Numbered from the stretch's first letter, positions 36,992 to 45,153 are shown. The stretch is DNA of 64,000 nt from Palleronia sp. LCG004 (GCF_032931615.1 NZ_CP136761.1:62001-126000); one strand, 5' to 3'. Notes: generated by a model from the sequence alone, not told the origin. Translations and numbers: made by a program.

Positions 36992-37927
36992 ATGAAACAA
37001 CTTCTACTTTCCACGGCGATCGTCGCCCTCGCGGGGCCCGCGCTCGCGCAGCAGACGATCGGCGTCTCGATCCCCGCGGCCACGCATGGCTGGGCCGGCG
37101 CGCTGAACTTCCATGCCGAGGAGACGGTGAACCGCCTGTCGGAGGAATACGAGGATCTCGACTTCTTCCTGACCACGACCCCCGATCCGGGCACCCAGGT
37201 CTCGGATCTCGAGGACATGGTCGCCACGCGCAACATCGACGCGCTCGTCGTGCTGCCCTTCGAGAGCGATCCGCTGACCGGACCGATCCAGCGTATCGCC
37301 GAGAACGGCACCTGGGTCACGGTGGTCGATCGCGGTCTGAGCCAGGACGGGATCGAGGACCTGTACGTCGCGGGCAACAACGAAAGTTTCGGCCGGATCG
37401 CGGGCGAGTATTTCGTCGAGAGCCTCGAGGAGGGCGACAAGGTCGTCGTGTTGCGCGGCATCCCCACCACGATCGACAACGAGCGTGTCGAGGCGTTCCA
37501 GGCCGCGCTCGACGGATCGGGCATCGAGATCCTGGCGATGGAACACGGCAACTGGAGCCGCGACGACGCCTTCACCGTGATGCAGGATTTCCTGTCGCGC
37601 TATCCCGAGATCGACGCGGTCTGGGCCAGCGACGACGACATGGCCATCGGTGCCATCGCCGCGATCGAGCAGGCCGACCGGCAGGAGGACATGTGGGTCG
37701 TGGGCGGTGCCGGCATGAAGGAGATGGTCCGCCGCGTGGCGGACGGAGATCCGATGGTCCCCGTGGACGTGACCTATCCGCCCTCGATGATCTCGACCGC
37801 CATCGAACTGACGGCACGCGCCGTGATGAACAAGGGGCTGCCGGTTTCGGGAGATTTCATCATCGCGTCGGAGCTGATCACGCCGGAGAACGCCGAGTCC
37901 TACTACTTCGAGGACAGCCCCTACTGA
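36992..37927 (+). CDS. sugar ABC transporter binding protein (RbsB type)
   Basis: 311-aa periplasmic protein from ATG 36992 (GGGAGGA upstream) with a Sec signal ending GPALAQ near residue 20. Fold elements VSIPAATHGWAGAL, DALVVLPFESDPLTGPIQ and AVWASDDDMAIGAI are typical of the ribose/galactose type 1 group. Binds the sugar that the exported enzymes downstream may release. Confidence 0.9.
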   Translation: MKQLLLSTAIVALAGPALAQQTIGVSIPAATHGWAGALNFHAEETVNRLSEEYEDLDFFLTTTPDPGTQVSDLEDMVATRNIDALVVLPFESDPLTGPIQRIAENGTWVTVVDRGLSQDGIEDLYVAGNNESFGRIAGEYFVESLEEGDKVVVLRGIPTTIDNERVEAFQAALDGSGIEILAMEHGNWSRDDAFTVMQDFLSRYPEIDAVWASDDDMAIGAIAAIEQADRQEDMWVVGGAGMKEMVRRVADGDPMVPVDVTYPPSMISTAIELTARAVMNKGLPVSGDFIIASELITPENAESYYFEDSPY

Positions 37928-37936
37928 TCCGCGGAG

Positions 37937-37964
37937 AGGGGCCGGCCCCGAGGCGTCGGCCCCT
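37937..37964 (+). other. intercistronic hairpin 1 of the sugar operon
   Basis: Perfect 8-bp stem AGGGGCCG / CGGCCCCT with a 12-nt loop and a short TGTT tail, 9 bp after the binding-protein stop. Either a partial terminator or an mRNA-stabilising element separating the importer from the exported enzymes. Confidence 0.55.
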
Positions 37965-37986
37965 GTTCCACCCCTGTGAAAGTCAA

Positions 37987-38001
37987 CGGTTACGATAACC
38001 G
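37987..38001. promoter_or_regulatory. short palindrome before the exported enzymes
   Basis: CGGTTA-CGA-TAACCG, a perfect 6-bp inverted repeat with a 3-bp centre, directly upstream of the GGGAGGA ribosome site of the gene at 38012. Could be an operator for an internal promoter or hide the ribosome site in RNA. Confidence 0.45.
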
Positions 38002-38011
38002 GGAGGATACG

Positions 38012-38848
38012 ATGAAGACCACGATACTCGCCGCACTTCTTGCCGGGACCACCGCGCTTCCCGCGCTGGCCCAGGACGACCTGCCCATCGCCGCCCAGAT
38101 GTACACGCTGCGCGATTACGGCACGCTGGAGGAACAGCTTCAGGCCGTCGCCGATGCCGGCATCACCCATATCGAGACGTTCGGGATGGAGGAGAACGAC
38201 CTGGACGCATTCGCCGCCGCGCTCGACGAGCACGGGATCGAGGTGATTTCCGACCATGCCTCGATCGACCGTCTGCGCGACGATCTGGACATGGTGGTCG
38301 AGATGAACCGTGCGCTCGGCAACGACACGATCACCGTTCCCTATCTGGCCGAGGAGATGCGCCCGACCGATGCCGAGGGCTGGACGGAATTCGGCGAGGA
38401 GCTGGCGGGATATGCCAGCGAGCTTGCCGAACAGGACATGCGCCTCGCCTATCACAACCACGATTTCGAGCTGGTCGAGTATGACGGCACGACCGCGCTG
38501 GAGATCCTGTTCGAGGCGGCGGGGCCCGATGTGTTGTCGGAGCTCGATCTGGCCTGGGTGGCGCGCGGCGGTCACGACCCGGCGGAAATGCTGACGACGC
38601 TCGGCGACCGGGTCTTCGCGGTCCATGCCAAGGACAACGCGCCCGAGGGCGAGAACGAGGACCAGCGCGGCTTCGCGGCCGTGGGCGAGGGTGTGCTCGA
38701 CTGGGATTCGATCCTCGAGGCCGCCAACGAGGTCGGCGTCGAATGGTACATCATCGAGCACGACCAGCCCGCGGATGCGGCGGGCCAGATCGCGACGGGT
38801 GCGGAGTACCTGCGCGAGGCCCTGCCGAAGGCGATGTCGGGCTCCTGA
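38012..38848 (+). CDS. exported TIM-barrel sugar isomerase/lyase-like protein
   Basis: 278 aa with a Sec signal peptide (LLAGTTALPALAQ, cleavage near residue 21) in front of an AP-endonuclease-2/xylose-isomerase-like barrel. Putative metal-site segments are LAYHNHDFELV, LDLAWVARGG, FAVHAKDN and YIIEHDQP. Sugar phosphate isomerases are normally cytosolic; a periplasmic copy cannot use phosphosugars and fits better with a lyase or epimerase acting on an oxidised glycoside. RBS GGGAGGA. Flanked on both sides by strong hairpins. Confidence 0.82.
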   Translation: MKTTILAALLAGTTALPALAQDDLPIAAQMYTLRDYGTLEEQLQAVADAGITHIETFGMEENDLDAFAAALDEHGIEVISDHASIDRLRDDLDMVVEMNRALGNDTITVPYLAEEMRPTDAEGWTEFGEELAGYASELAEQDMRLAYHNHDFELVEYDGTTALEILFEAAGPDVLSELDLAWVARGGHDPAEMLTTLGDRVFAVHAKDNAPEGENEDQRGFAAVGEGVLDWDSILEAANEVGVEWYIIEHDQPADAAGQIATGAEYLREALPKAMSGS

Positions 38849-38858
38849 CGGACCCTCT

Positions 38859-38887
38859 CGGCACCGGGCGCTGACCGCCCGGTGCCG
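38859..38887 (+). other. intercistronic hairpin 2 of the sugar operon
   Basis: Perfect 12-bp stem CGGCACCGGGCG / CGCCCGGTGCCG with a 5-nt loop, the strongest hairpin of the operon, 11 bp after the stop of the gene at 38012. Confidence 0.6.
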
Positions 38888-38919
38888 TCATCAGACACCG
38901 CATGAGGGAGGAGAAACTC

Positions 38920-39801
38920 ATGTCGCGAACCGAATTGAACCGCCGCGCGCTCATGCGAGCCGCAGCGGCAGGAGCGATGTTGCCCGCGTTCTACCCCGGC
39001 ATGGCCCGGGCGCAGGAGGCACAGGAGGGATCGGCGGCCTACGGCCATTCCGTCGCGAGATGGACCTTCGGGTCGCTCGAACTGCCGGCGCTCTGCGATC
39101 TGGCGAAGCGCATCGGATTGCAGGCGATCGACCTCGTCGGCCCCGAGGACTGGGGCACGCTCAAGGCGGCGGGGCTCGACTCGTCGATGTGCAACGGGGC
39201 GGAGCCGAACCTGACCGACGGGTTCGCCGATCCGCAATTCCACGGCGATCTGGTCGAGAGCTACCGCAGGCATATCGACCTGGTGGCCGATGCCGGATAC
39301 CGCAACCTGATCCTCTTCAGCGGCAATGCCCGCGACATAGATCCCGGACGCGGTCTCGCGAATGCGGAGGCCGGCCTGAAGGAGATCCTGGGACAGGCCG
39401 AGGATCGCGGCGTCGTCCTGACGATGGAGCTTTTGAACTCCAAGGTCGATCACCCCGATTACATGGCCGACAATTCGGCATGGGGGGTGGAGCTCTGCCG
39501 GCGGCTGGGGAGCGAGAACTTCAGGCTGCTCTACGACATCTACCACATGCAGATCATGGAAGGCGACGTGATCCGCACGATCCGCGACAGCCACGACTGC
39601 TTCGGACATTACCACACGGCCGGCGTCCCCGGCCGGCACGAGCTGGGCGAGGCGCAGGAGCTTCGCTATCCGGCCATCATGCGCGCGATCGCGGAAACCG
39701 GCTTCGACGGTTACGTCGCGCAGGAATTCATTCCCACAAGCGAAACTCCCGACGACGCGGCTGCGGCGCTCGAGGAAGCCGTGCGAATCTGCACGGTCTG
39801 A
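38920..39801 (+). CDS. exported hydroxypyruvate isomerase-family TIM barrel (Tat signal)
   Basis: 293 aa from ATG 38920 (GGGAGGAG upstream). The N-terminus NRRALMRAAAAGAMLPAF is a Tat-like signal ending near MARAQ. The body matches the Hyi family: TMELLNS, YDIYHMQIMEGDVIRTI, AGVPGRHELG and AQEFIP supply the expected Glu, Asp, His and Glu metal/catalytic positions. Cytosolic Hyi interconverts hydroxypyruvate and tartronate semialdehyde; an exported version likely acts on a keto-sugar or glycoside. Tat export suggests folding with metal before export. Confidence 0.82.
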   Translation: MSRTELNRRALMRAAAAGAMLPAFYPGMARAQEAQEGSAAYGHSVARWTFGSLELPALCDLAKRIGLQAIDLVGPEDWGTLKAAGLDSSMCNGAEPNLTDGFADPQFHGDLVESYRRHIDLVADAGYRNLILFSGNARDIDPGRGLANAEAGLKEILGQAEDRGVVLTMELLNSKVDHPDYMADNSAWGVELCRRLGSENFRLLYDIYHMQIMEGDVIRTIRDSHDCFGHYHTAGVPGRHELGEAQELRYPAIMRAIAETGFDGYVAQEFIPTSETPDDAAAALEEAVRICTV

Positions 39802-39822
39802 ACAGCCAGAGGAGGAAGTCAC

Positions 39823-41511
39823 ATGGCAGACAACATGCATTACGACGCCATCGTCGTAGGATCGGGCATCAGCGGCGGATGGGCCGCGAAGGAGCTGACC
39901 GAACGCGGCCTCAAGGTCCTGATGCTCGAGCGGGGACGCAACATCGAACATGTCGCCGACTACGTGAACGCGTCGAAGGAATCGTGGGACTATCCGCATC
40001 GCGGAACGGCCACGGTCGAGATGGAGGAGAACTATCCCGTCCTGAGCCGCGACTATCCCCTGAACGAGCAGACCTACGGCATGTGGGCGAACGAGCAGGA
40101 GAACCCCTATGTCGAGGCCAAGCGGTTCGACTGGTTCCGCGGCTACCATGTGGGTGGACGCTCGCTCATGTGGGGGCGGCAGAGCTATCGGCTGTCGGAT
40201 ACCGACTTCTCGGCGAACGAACGCGAGGGGATCGCGACCGACTGGCCCATCCGTTATTCCGACATCGCTCCCTGGTACGACCACGTGGAGCGGTTCGCCG
40301 GGATCTCGGGCACGAGCGAAGGACTCGACATCCTGCCCGACGGCCAGTTCCTGCCGCCGATCCCGCTCAACATCGTGGAAAAGGACGTGGCGGCACGGCT
40401 GCGCAAGGCCTTCGGCGGCAAGCGCTACCTGATCAACGCGCGCGTGGCCAACATCACCGAGTCGCGGCCCGAACAGAACCGCGTGGCCTGCCAGTACCGC
40501 AACAAGTGCTGGCTGGGCTGTCCCTACGGCGCCTATTTCAGCACGCAGGCGGCGACGCTTCCTGCGGCGATGGCGACGGGCAACCTGACGATGCGGCCCT
40601 TCTCGATCGTGAAGGAGGTCCTCTACGACAAGGACGGCAAGCGCGCCCGCGGGGTCGAGATCATCGATGCCGAGACGAACGAGACCTACGAATACACGGC
40701 CAACGTCGTGTTCCTGAACGCGTCCTCGTTCAACTCCACATGGCTCTTGATGAATTCGGCCAACGATGTGTGGGAAGGAGGCCTTGGATCGTCGTCGGGC
40801 GAGCTCGGCCACAACGTCATGGACCACCATTTCCGCGTCGGCGCCGAGGGCCGCGTCGAGGGATACGACGACAAGTACTATTACGGCCGTCGTCCGGCGG
40901 GCTTCTATATCCCGCGCTTCCGCAACATCGACGGCGAGGAGCGTCCCTATACCCGCGGCTTCGGCTATCAGGGATCGGCGAGCCGGCAGGGCTGGCGGCG
41001 CGAGGTAGCCGAGCTCAACATCGGTGCCGACATGAAGGAGGCGCTGTCGAAGCCGGGTGACTGGACCATCGGCATGACCGCCTTCGGCGAGATGCTGCCC
41101 TACCACGACAACTTCATCGCGCTGGATCGGGGAACGACCGACAAATGGGGCCTTCCGGTCCTGTCGATCAGCGTGGACCTGCACGAGAACGAACGCCGCA
41201 TGCGCGAGGACATGAAGCAGGATGCGGTCGATATCCTCGAAGCCTCGGGCGTGGTCGACGTGAAACCCACCGAGAGCGACTACGCCCCGGGGATGGGCAT
41301 CCACGAGATGGGCACGGCGCGGATGGGTCGCGATCCGGAAACGTCGGTGCTGAACGGCAACAACCAGGTTTGGGACGCGCCCAACGTCTATGTCACGGAC
41401 GGGGCCTGCATGACCTCGGCCAGCTGCGTGAACCCGTCGCTGACCTACATGGCGCTGACCGCGCGGGCGGCGGATCATGCCGTCAAAAGCCTCAAGAACG
41501 GAGATCTGTGA
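39823..41511 (+). CDS. GMC-family FAD sugar dehydrogenase, large subunit
   Basis: 562-aa flavoprotein. ADP-binding motif VVGSGISGGWAAKELTERG at residues 12-30, GGRSLMWGRQSYR early, and the C-terminal catalytic region with HEMGTARMG and CVNPSLTYMALTARAADH. It has no signal of its own; like the gluconate 2-dehydrogenase flavoprotein it probably leaves through Tat as a passenger of the small subunit encoded next (stop and start overlap by 1 bp, TGATG). Likely oxidises a sugar or glycoside hydroxyl, possibly at C3, in the periplasm. Confidence 0.88.
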   Translation: MADNMHYDAIVVGSGISGGWAAKELTERGLKVLMLERGRNIEHVADYVNASKESWDYPHRGTATVEMEENYPVLSRDYPLNEQTYGMWANEQENPYVEAKRFDWFRGYHVGGRSLMWGRQSYRLSDTDFSANEREGIATDWPIRYSDIAPWYDHVERFAGISGTSEGLDILPDGQFLPPIPLNIVEKDVAARLRKAFGGKRYLINARVANITESRPEQNRVACQYRNKCWLGCPYGAYFSTQAATLPAAMATGNLTMRPFSIVKEVLYDKDGKRARGVEIIDAETNETYEYTANVVFLNASSFNSTWLLMNSANDVWEGGLGSSSGELGHNVMDHHFRVGAEGRVEGYDDKYYYGRRPAGFYIPRFRNIDGEERPYTRGFGYQGSASRQGWRREVAELNIGADMKEALSKPGDWTIGMTAFGEMLPYHDNFIALDRGTTDKWGLPVLSISVDLHENERRMREDMKQDAVDILEASGVVDVKPTESDYAPGMGIHEMGTARMGRDPETSVLNGNNQVWDAPNVYVTDGACMTSASCVNPSLTYMALTARAADHAVKSLKNGDL

Positions 41512-42152
41512 TGAACCGACGCGAACTTCTGACCATGATCGCCGCGGTGACGGGCACGAGCATGATGGGCGCGCACCGCGCGTTCGCCTATCAGCCGACA
41601 CCCGTGGGCGAGAACCTCTTCAGCGAGGCTGATGCCGAATTCCTCGACACGGTCGCCGAGACGATCATCCCGGCCACCGACACGCCCGGTGCGCGCGAGG
41701 CTGGCGTCGGCGCGTTCATGACGGTCTATGTGAGCGACTGCTATACCAGCCGGGAGCAGGCGAACTTCAGGGAGGGGATGGAGCAGATCCGCACGCGGGC
41801 CGAGACCGACTACGGCAAGCCGTTCGAGGAGATGTCGACGGAGGAGCGGCAGGAACTGCTCCAGACGGCGGCGGACGAGGCGCGCGCCTTCACCTCGAGG
41901 CGGATGGCCGAGCTCGAGGAACGGCGCGAGCAGTCGATCGACCAGCAGAGCGCGGCCGACACTGCGGCGGACGAACAGCCCGAGGAGGCGGCCGAGCCCG
42001 AGATGCACTGGTTCACACCGATCCAGCAGCTCACGCTTTTCGGTTTCTTCACCTCCGAGGTCGGCGGGACCGAGGTGCTGCGCTACGAACAGGTGCCGGG
42101 CGAGTATATCGGCGATCTCGACTATGACGGAGGGCCCGCCTGGGCCACGTGA
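41511..42152 (+). CDS. gluconate 2-dehydrogenase subunit 3-like protein (Tat-targeted)
   Basis: 213 aa. Tat signal MNRRELLTMIAAVTGTSMMG, then the family pattern FLDTVAETIIPATDTPGAREAGVGAF (about residues 43-68) and a C-terminal FFTSEVGGTEVLRYEQVPG. The middle carries a Glu/Gln/Ala-rich insertion (about residues 130-165). It should be the small subunit that guides the GMC flavoprotein through the membrane. The cytochrome c subunit of classical three-subunit dehydrogenases is not encoded nearby. Confidence 0.85.
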   Translation: MNRRELLTMIAAVTGTSMMGAHRAFAYQPTPVGENLFSEADAEFLDTVAETIIPATDTPGAREAGVGAFMTVYVSDCYTSREQANFREGMEQIRTRAETDYGKPFEEMSTEERQELLQTAADEARAFTSRRMAELEERREQSIDQQSAADTAADEQPEEAAEPEMHWFTPIQQLTLFGFFTSEVGGTEVLRYEQVPGEYIGDLDYDGGPAWAT

Positions 42153-42160
42153 CGGCACCC

Positions 42161-42185
42161 CGGAAGGGGCCGCGCGCCCCTTCCG
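42161..42185 (+). other. intercistronic hairpin 3 of the sugar operon
   Basis: Perfect 10-bp stem CGGAAGGGGC / GCCCCTTCCG with a 5-nt loop, 8 bp after the small-subunit stop and before the DUF1080 gene. Confidence 0.55.
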
Positions 42186-42207
42186 CAAACTTATCGGGAG
42201 GAACACC

Positions 42208-42954
42208 ATGATCTTGAGAATGACGGCGATCGGCGCGTTGGCCCTGGCGGCCCCGCTTCACGCGCAGGAGATGACGGACGCGCAACGCTCGGAGGTGACG
42301 GAACTCTGGGAGCCGGTTCCGGAGGTGATCGAGGCACCGGCGGATGCGCCGCCGTCTGATGCCATCGTCCTTTTCGGCGGCGAGAGCCTCGACGCATGGG
42401 AGAGCGTGGATGGCGGTCCGGCGGAGTGGATCGTCGAGGACGGCGCGATGCGGGTGAACCGCGGCAGCGGCGGGATCCGCACGACGGAAAGCTTCTGCGA
42501 CGTGCAGCTGCATGTGGAATGGCGTTCCCCGCCCAATGACGAGGGGCACGAAGGGCAGGATCGCGGCAATAGCGGCGTCTTCCTGCAGGAACGCTACGAG
42601 GTTCAGGTGCTCGACAGCTACGAGAACCCGACCTATGCGAACGGGCAGGCCGGGTCGATCTACAAGCAGCACATACCGCTGGTGAACGCCTCGCGTGCCC
42701 CCGGCGAGTGGCAGAGCTATGACATCATCTTTACCGCGCCGGAATTCGGATCCGACGATCGGGTCGCGGCTCCGGCACGGGTGACCGTGCTTCATAACGG
42801 TGTGGTGGTTCAGAACGACGCGGAAATCCAGGGCGGCACGGTCTGGATCGGCGCGCCCTCCTACGCGGAGGCGCATGATTGCGCGCCGATCTCGCTGCAG
42901 GACCACGATTCGGATGTCGCCTATCGCAACATCTGGGTGCGGGAGCTGAACTGA
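42208..42954 (+). CDS. exported DUF1080 protein (3-keto-glycoside hydrolase/hydratase family)
   Basis: 248 aa from ATG 42208 with a Sec signal ending AAPLHAQ. The DUF1080 (concanavalin-like) core starts at IVLFGGESLDAWESVDGG and includes RGNSGVFLQERYEVQVLDSY, the family fingerprint. Studied members act on 3-keto sugars or their glucal intermediates after oxidation at C3, which agrees with the GMC dehydrogenase and TIM barrels of the same operon. Last gene; two hairpins follow. Confidence 0.87.
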   Translation: MILRMTAIGALALAAPLHAQEMTDAQRSEVTELWEPVPEVIEAPADAPPSDAIVLFGGESLDAWESVDGGPAEWIVEDGAMRVNRGSGGIRTTESFCDVQLHVEWRSPPNDEGHEGQDRGNSGVFLQERYEVQVLDSYENPTYANGQAGSIYKQHIPLVNASRAPGEWQSYDIIFTAPEFGSDDRVAAPARVTVLHNGVVVQNDAEIQGGTVWIGAPSYAEAHDCAPISLQDHDSDVAYRNIWVRELN

Positions 42955-42988
42955 GCGGCATCGAGACGGCCGGTTCCGCGACGGGGGA

Positions 42989-43011
42989 GGGGGCGGGTTC
43001 GCCCCGCCCCC
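42989..43011. terminator. terminator hairpin A between convergent operons
   Basis: 9-bp stem GGGGGCGGG / CCCGCCCCC with a 5-nt loop, 35 bp past the DUF1080 stop. No U-run follows. Confidence 0.55.
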
Positions 43012-43045
43012 GCCGAGGGTCCGTCGTTGCATTCCGGACAGGATA

Positions 43046-43073
43046 CGGCAAGGCGGGGCGTCCCGCCTTGCCG
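43046..43073. terminator. terminator hairpin B between convergent operons
   Basis: Perfect 12-bp stem CGGCAAGGCGGG / CCCGCCTTGCCG with a 4-nt loop, just outside the stop of the convergent PLP enzyme gene. Probably ends that transcript. Confidence 0.6.
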
Positions 43074-43078
43074 CCCAT

Positions 43079-44611
43079 TCAGGCCTTGAGCTGTTCGAGA
43101 CCCGATGCGTCGAGACGCTCGACCAGGGCGTCGAACATCGTGTCGACATCCGAGATGCTGTTGTAGAGCGGATGCGTGCTGACGCGGAAACCGACGACGG
43201 AATCGGGGATGTCGCGGGCGATGGACGGCTCCGAATGCCAGCTGATCGTCCGGATGTAGATCTTCGGATCGCTCATCGCGCTGAGTTCGTCGCGGATGCC
43301 GTTCATGGCGGTTTCCATCTCGGAGAATTGCGACGGATCGTCCTTGGCCGCGAGGGGGTTGAACGCGGTCAGGAATGTCGCGAATTCCGGCTCGGGGTTC
43401 TTCTGCACCCAGAGCGCGGCTTCGCCCCATTTGTCGGCCACCCGGTCCTTGAGGTGATTGCCGAGCATCACGCCCTTTTCGTAAATGCGCTCCAGACCGA
43501 TGCGGTCGAAGAAATCCGCGCTGTCGACCATCGCGTAGAGCGCGGGTCGGTTGTATTCGCCGCGGGCCTGCATGAAGGACGGATTCCAGTCGCGGTTTCC
43601 GAGCTGGCTTTCGCGATATTGTCTGAGATTTCCCGAATAGAAGGGCGGCAGGTTCTCGCCGGAATTGCGCACGTAGAGAATGCCGGTTCCGGGCCCGCCG
43701 CAGAGCCATTTATGGCCTGCCCCCGCGATGAAATCGGCCCCGTAATCGTGACAGTTCACGGGCAGCATGCCCCAGCCATGGGCACTGTCGACGATGACAT
43801 AGGCACCGTTCGCGCGGGCGAGTTCCGTCAGCGCCTTGACCGGCAGTCTCAGGCCGTTCTTGTAGGGGATCTCGCTGAAGGCGAGATACTGCTTGTTGCC
43901 CTCGCCCAAGGGGCGGCTGAGGGCGGGCTCGAAGAGGGCCAGGATGTCGTCCACCGTCATCGATGCGTCGACGGTCTTGGGAATGGTGACCACCTCGACC
44001 TCGACATCGTGGGTGTCGCGGGCCCAGCGGATCGGGTTCAGCATTCCGGAATGTTCAAGATTGGTGGTGACGATCCGGTCGCCGGGCTGCCACGGCGTTC
44101 CGCCGATGACGATGTTGCAGCCGTCGGACGTGTTGTAGGACAGCATGATCTCTTCGGGATCGGCGCCGTACATCTCGGCGATCCGTGCCTGGCGGGCATC
44201 GATGGGATCGTCGTCGCCGCCGCCCGCGAAGATGTCGGGATAATCAGCTTCGAGATTGTCGCGCCAGTTGAGCGGATCGCTCGACTTGTAGTGATTGTAG
44301 ACGGCGAGATTGTTCTGCACGAAAGCCGGCATGGACCCGGTCGTCCCGGTGTTCATGTGGATGTAGTTGTCGAGGTTGAACGCGGCGCGCACCTCGTCCC
44401 AGAAGGCATCGCTGCCGGGCTCGGCACCGATCGTCGGCGGCGCGAGGAGTTCGGTGCCGGTCATCGGCGCGCGGCTTGCCGTTTGCGCGGCGGCGGGCCG
44501 GGCCGTGAGGGCGGCGGACCCGGCGGTAAGGGTCGCGGTCGCGAAAGTTCCGGTCGCGATGGCACCGCCGGCGGCGCCTTTGAGGAAATGTCGTCTGCTG
44601 GTTTCGGTCAT
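43079..44611 (-). CDS. exported class V aminotransferase-fold PLP enzyme (Tat signal)
   Basis: 510 aa from ATG 44611. A clear Tat signal (TSRRHFLKG at residues 4-12, hydrophobic stretch to ~45) precedes an isopenicillin-N-epimerase/cysteine-desulfurase-like fold. PLP lysine K301 in GAGHKWLCGGPGTG, and cofactor-ring Asp D275 in YVIVDSAHGWG. Such enzymes catalyse racemisation, elimination or desulfuration on amino acids. Periplasmic PLP enzymes are uncommon. It follows the exported RidA-like gene in the same leftward operon, so an eliminating reaction that yields an enamine is a sensible guess. Confidence 0.85.
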   Translation of the reverse strand: MTETSRRHFLKGAAGGAIATGTFATATLTAGSAALTARPAAAQTASRAPMTGTELLAPPTIGAEPGSDAFWDEVRAAFNLDNYIHMNTGTTGSMPAFVQNNLAVYNHYKSSDPLNWRDNLEADYPDIFAGGGDDDPIDARQARIAEMYGADPEEIMLSYNTSDGCNIVIGGTPWQPGDRIVTTNLEHSGMLNPIRWARDTHDVEVEVVTIPKTVDASMTVDDILALFEPALSRPLGEGNKQYLAFSEIPYKNGLRLPVKALTELARANGAYVIVDSAHGWGMLPVNCHDYGADFIAGAGHKWLCGGPGTGILYVRNSGENLPPFYSGNLRQYRESQLGNRDWNPSFMQARGEYNRPALYAMVDSADFFDRIGLERIYEKGVMLGNHLKDRVADKWGEAALWVQKNPEPEFATFLTAFNPLAAKDDPSQFSEMETAMNGIRDELSAMSDPKIYIRTISWHSEPSIARDIPDSVVGFRVSTHPLYNSISDVDTMFDALVERLDASGLEQLKA

Positions 44612-44664
44612 TCGGGAGGTCCTGGAAAGAGAGATCGGCCGTCGGGCGGCCATTCGCGCAACGA

Positions 44665-45153
44665 TCAGCGTGCGGCGATGACGGAGATTTCGACGAGGAC
44701 GGGGGCGTCCTCGGTGCTTCCGGGCAGCGCACCGACCTCGACCGCGGCACGTGCGGGCGGCGTCCAGTCCTGATCGGTCCAGTAGGGGCCGTAGACGGTG
44801 TTGAAATCACCGTAATTCCCGAGATCCGTCAGGAAGACGGACGCCATCACGACATTCTCGAGGGTCATGCCGGCCTCTTCGAGAACGGCGCTGATATTGT
44901 CCATGACGATCCTGGTCTGATCCATGATGTCGTCGGTGCCGTCGCTCGCCTCGGCGGGGATCGCGCCGTCGACATAGGGGATTTGACCGGAGACGTAGAG
45001 CGTGTCGCCGACCATCATGCCCGGCGAATAGGGCGCGATCGGAACGATCCCGTCGGGATAGACGCCTTCGGCACCGACGCCGCCGTCCTGTGCGATCGCC
45101 GAGGTTGCAAGGAACAGGAAGCCGGCGGCTGCGGAAAGCGATCGGGATCTCAT
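44665..45153 (-). CDS. exported RidA/YjgF-family enamine/imine deaminase
   Basis: 162 aa from ATG 45153 (AAGGA 8 nt upstream; an upstream ATG at 45168 is less well placed). Sec signal GFLFLATSAIAQ ending near residue 22, then a RidA fold with IAPYSPGMMVGDTLYVSGQIP and VVMASVFLTDLGNYGDFN, including the catalytic-type arginine in PARAAVEVGALPG. RidA hydrolyses reactive enamine/imine intermediates released by PLP enzymes. First gene of a two-gene operon with the exported PLP enzyme. Exported RidA proteins are known but little studied. Confidence 0.85.
   Translation of the reverse strand: MRSRSLSAAAGFLFLATSAIAQDGGVGAEGVYPDGIVPIAPYSPGMMVGDTLYVSGQIPYVDGAIPAEASDGTDDIMDQTRIVMDNISAVLEEAGMTLENVVMASVFLTDLGNYGDFNTVYGPYWTDQDWTPPARAAVEVGALPGSTEDAPVLVEISVIAAR

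Noticed and set aside
44665..45153. RidA-like protein as the RutC of the Rut pathway
   Set aside because: It has a Sec signal and is in an operon with an exported PLP enzyme, so a cytosolic RutC role is unlikely, although the shared upstream region leaves co-regulation possible.
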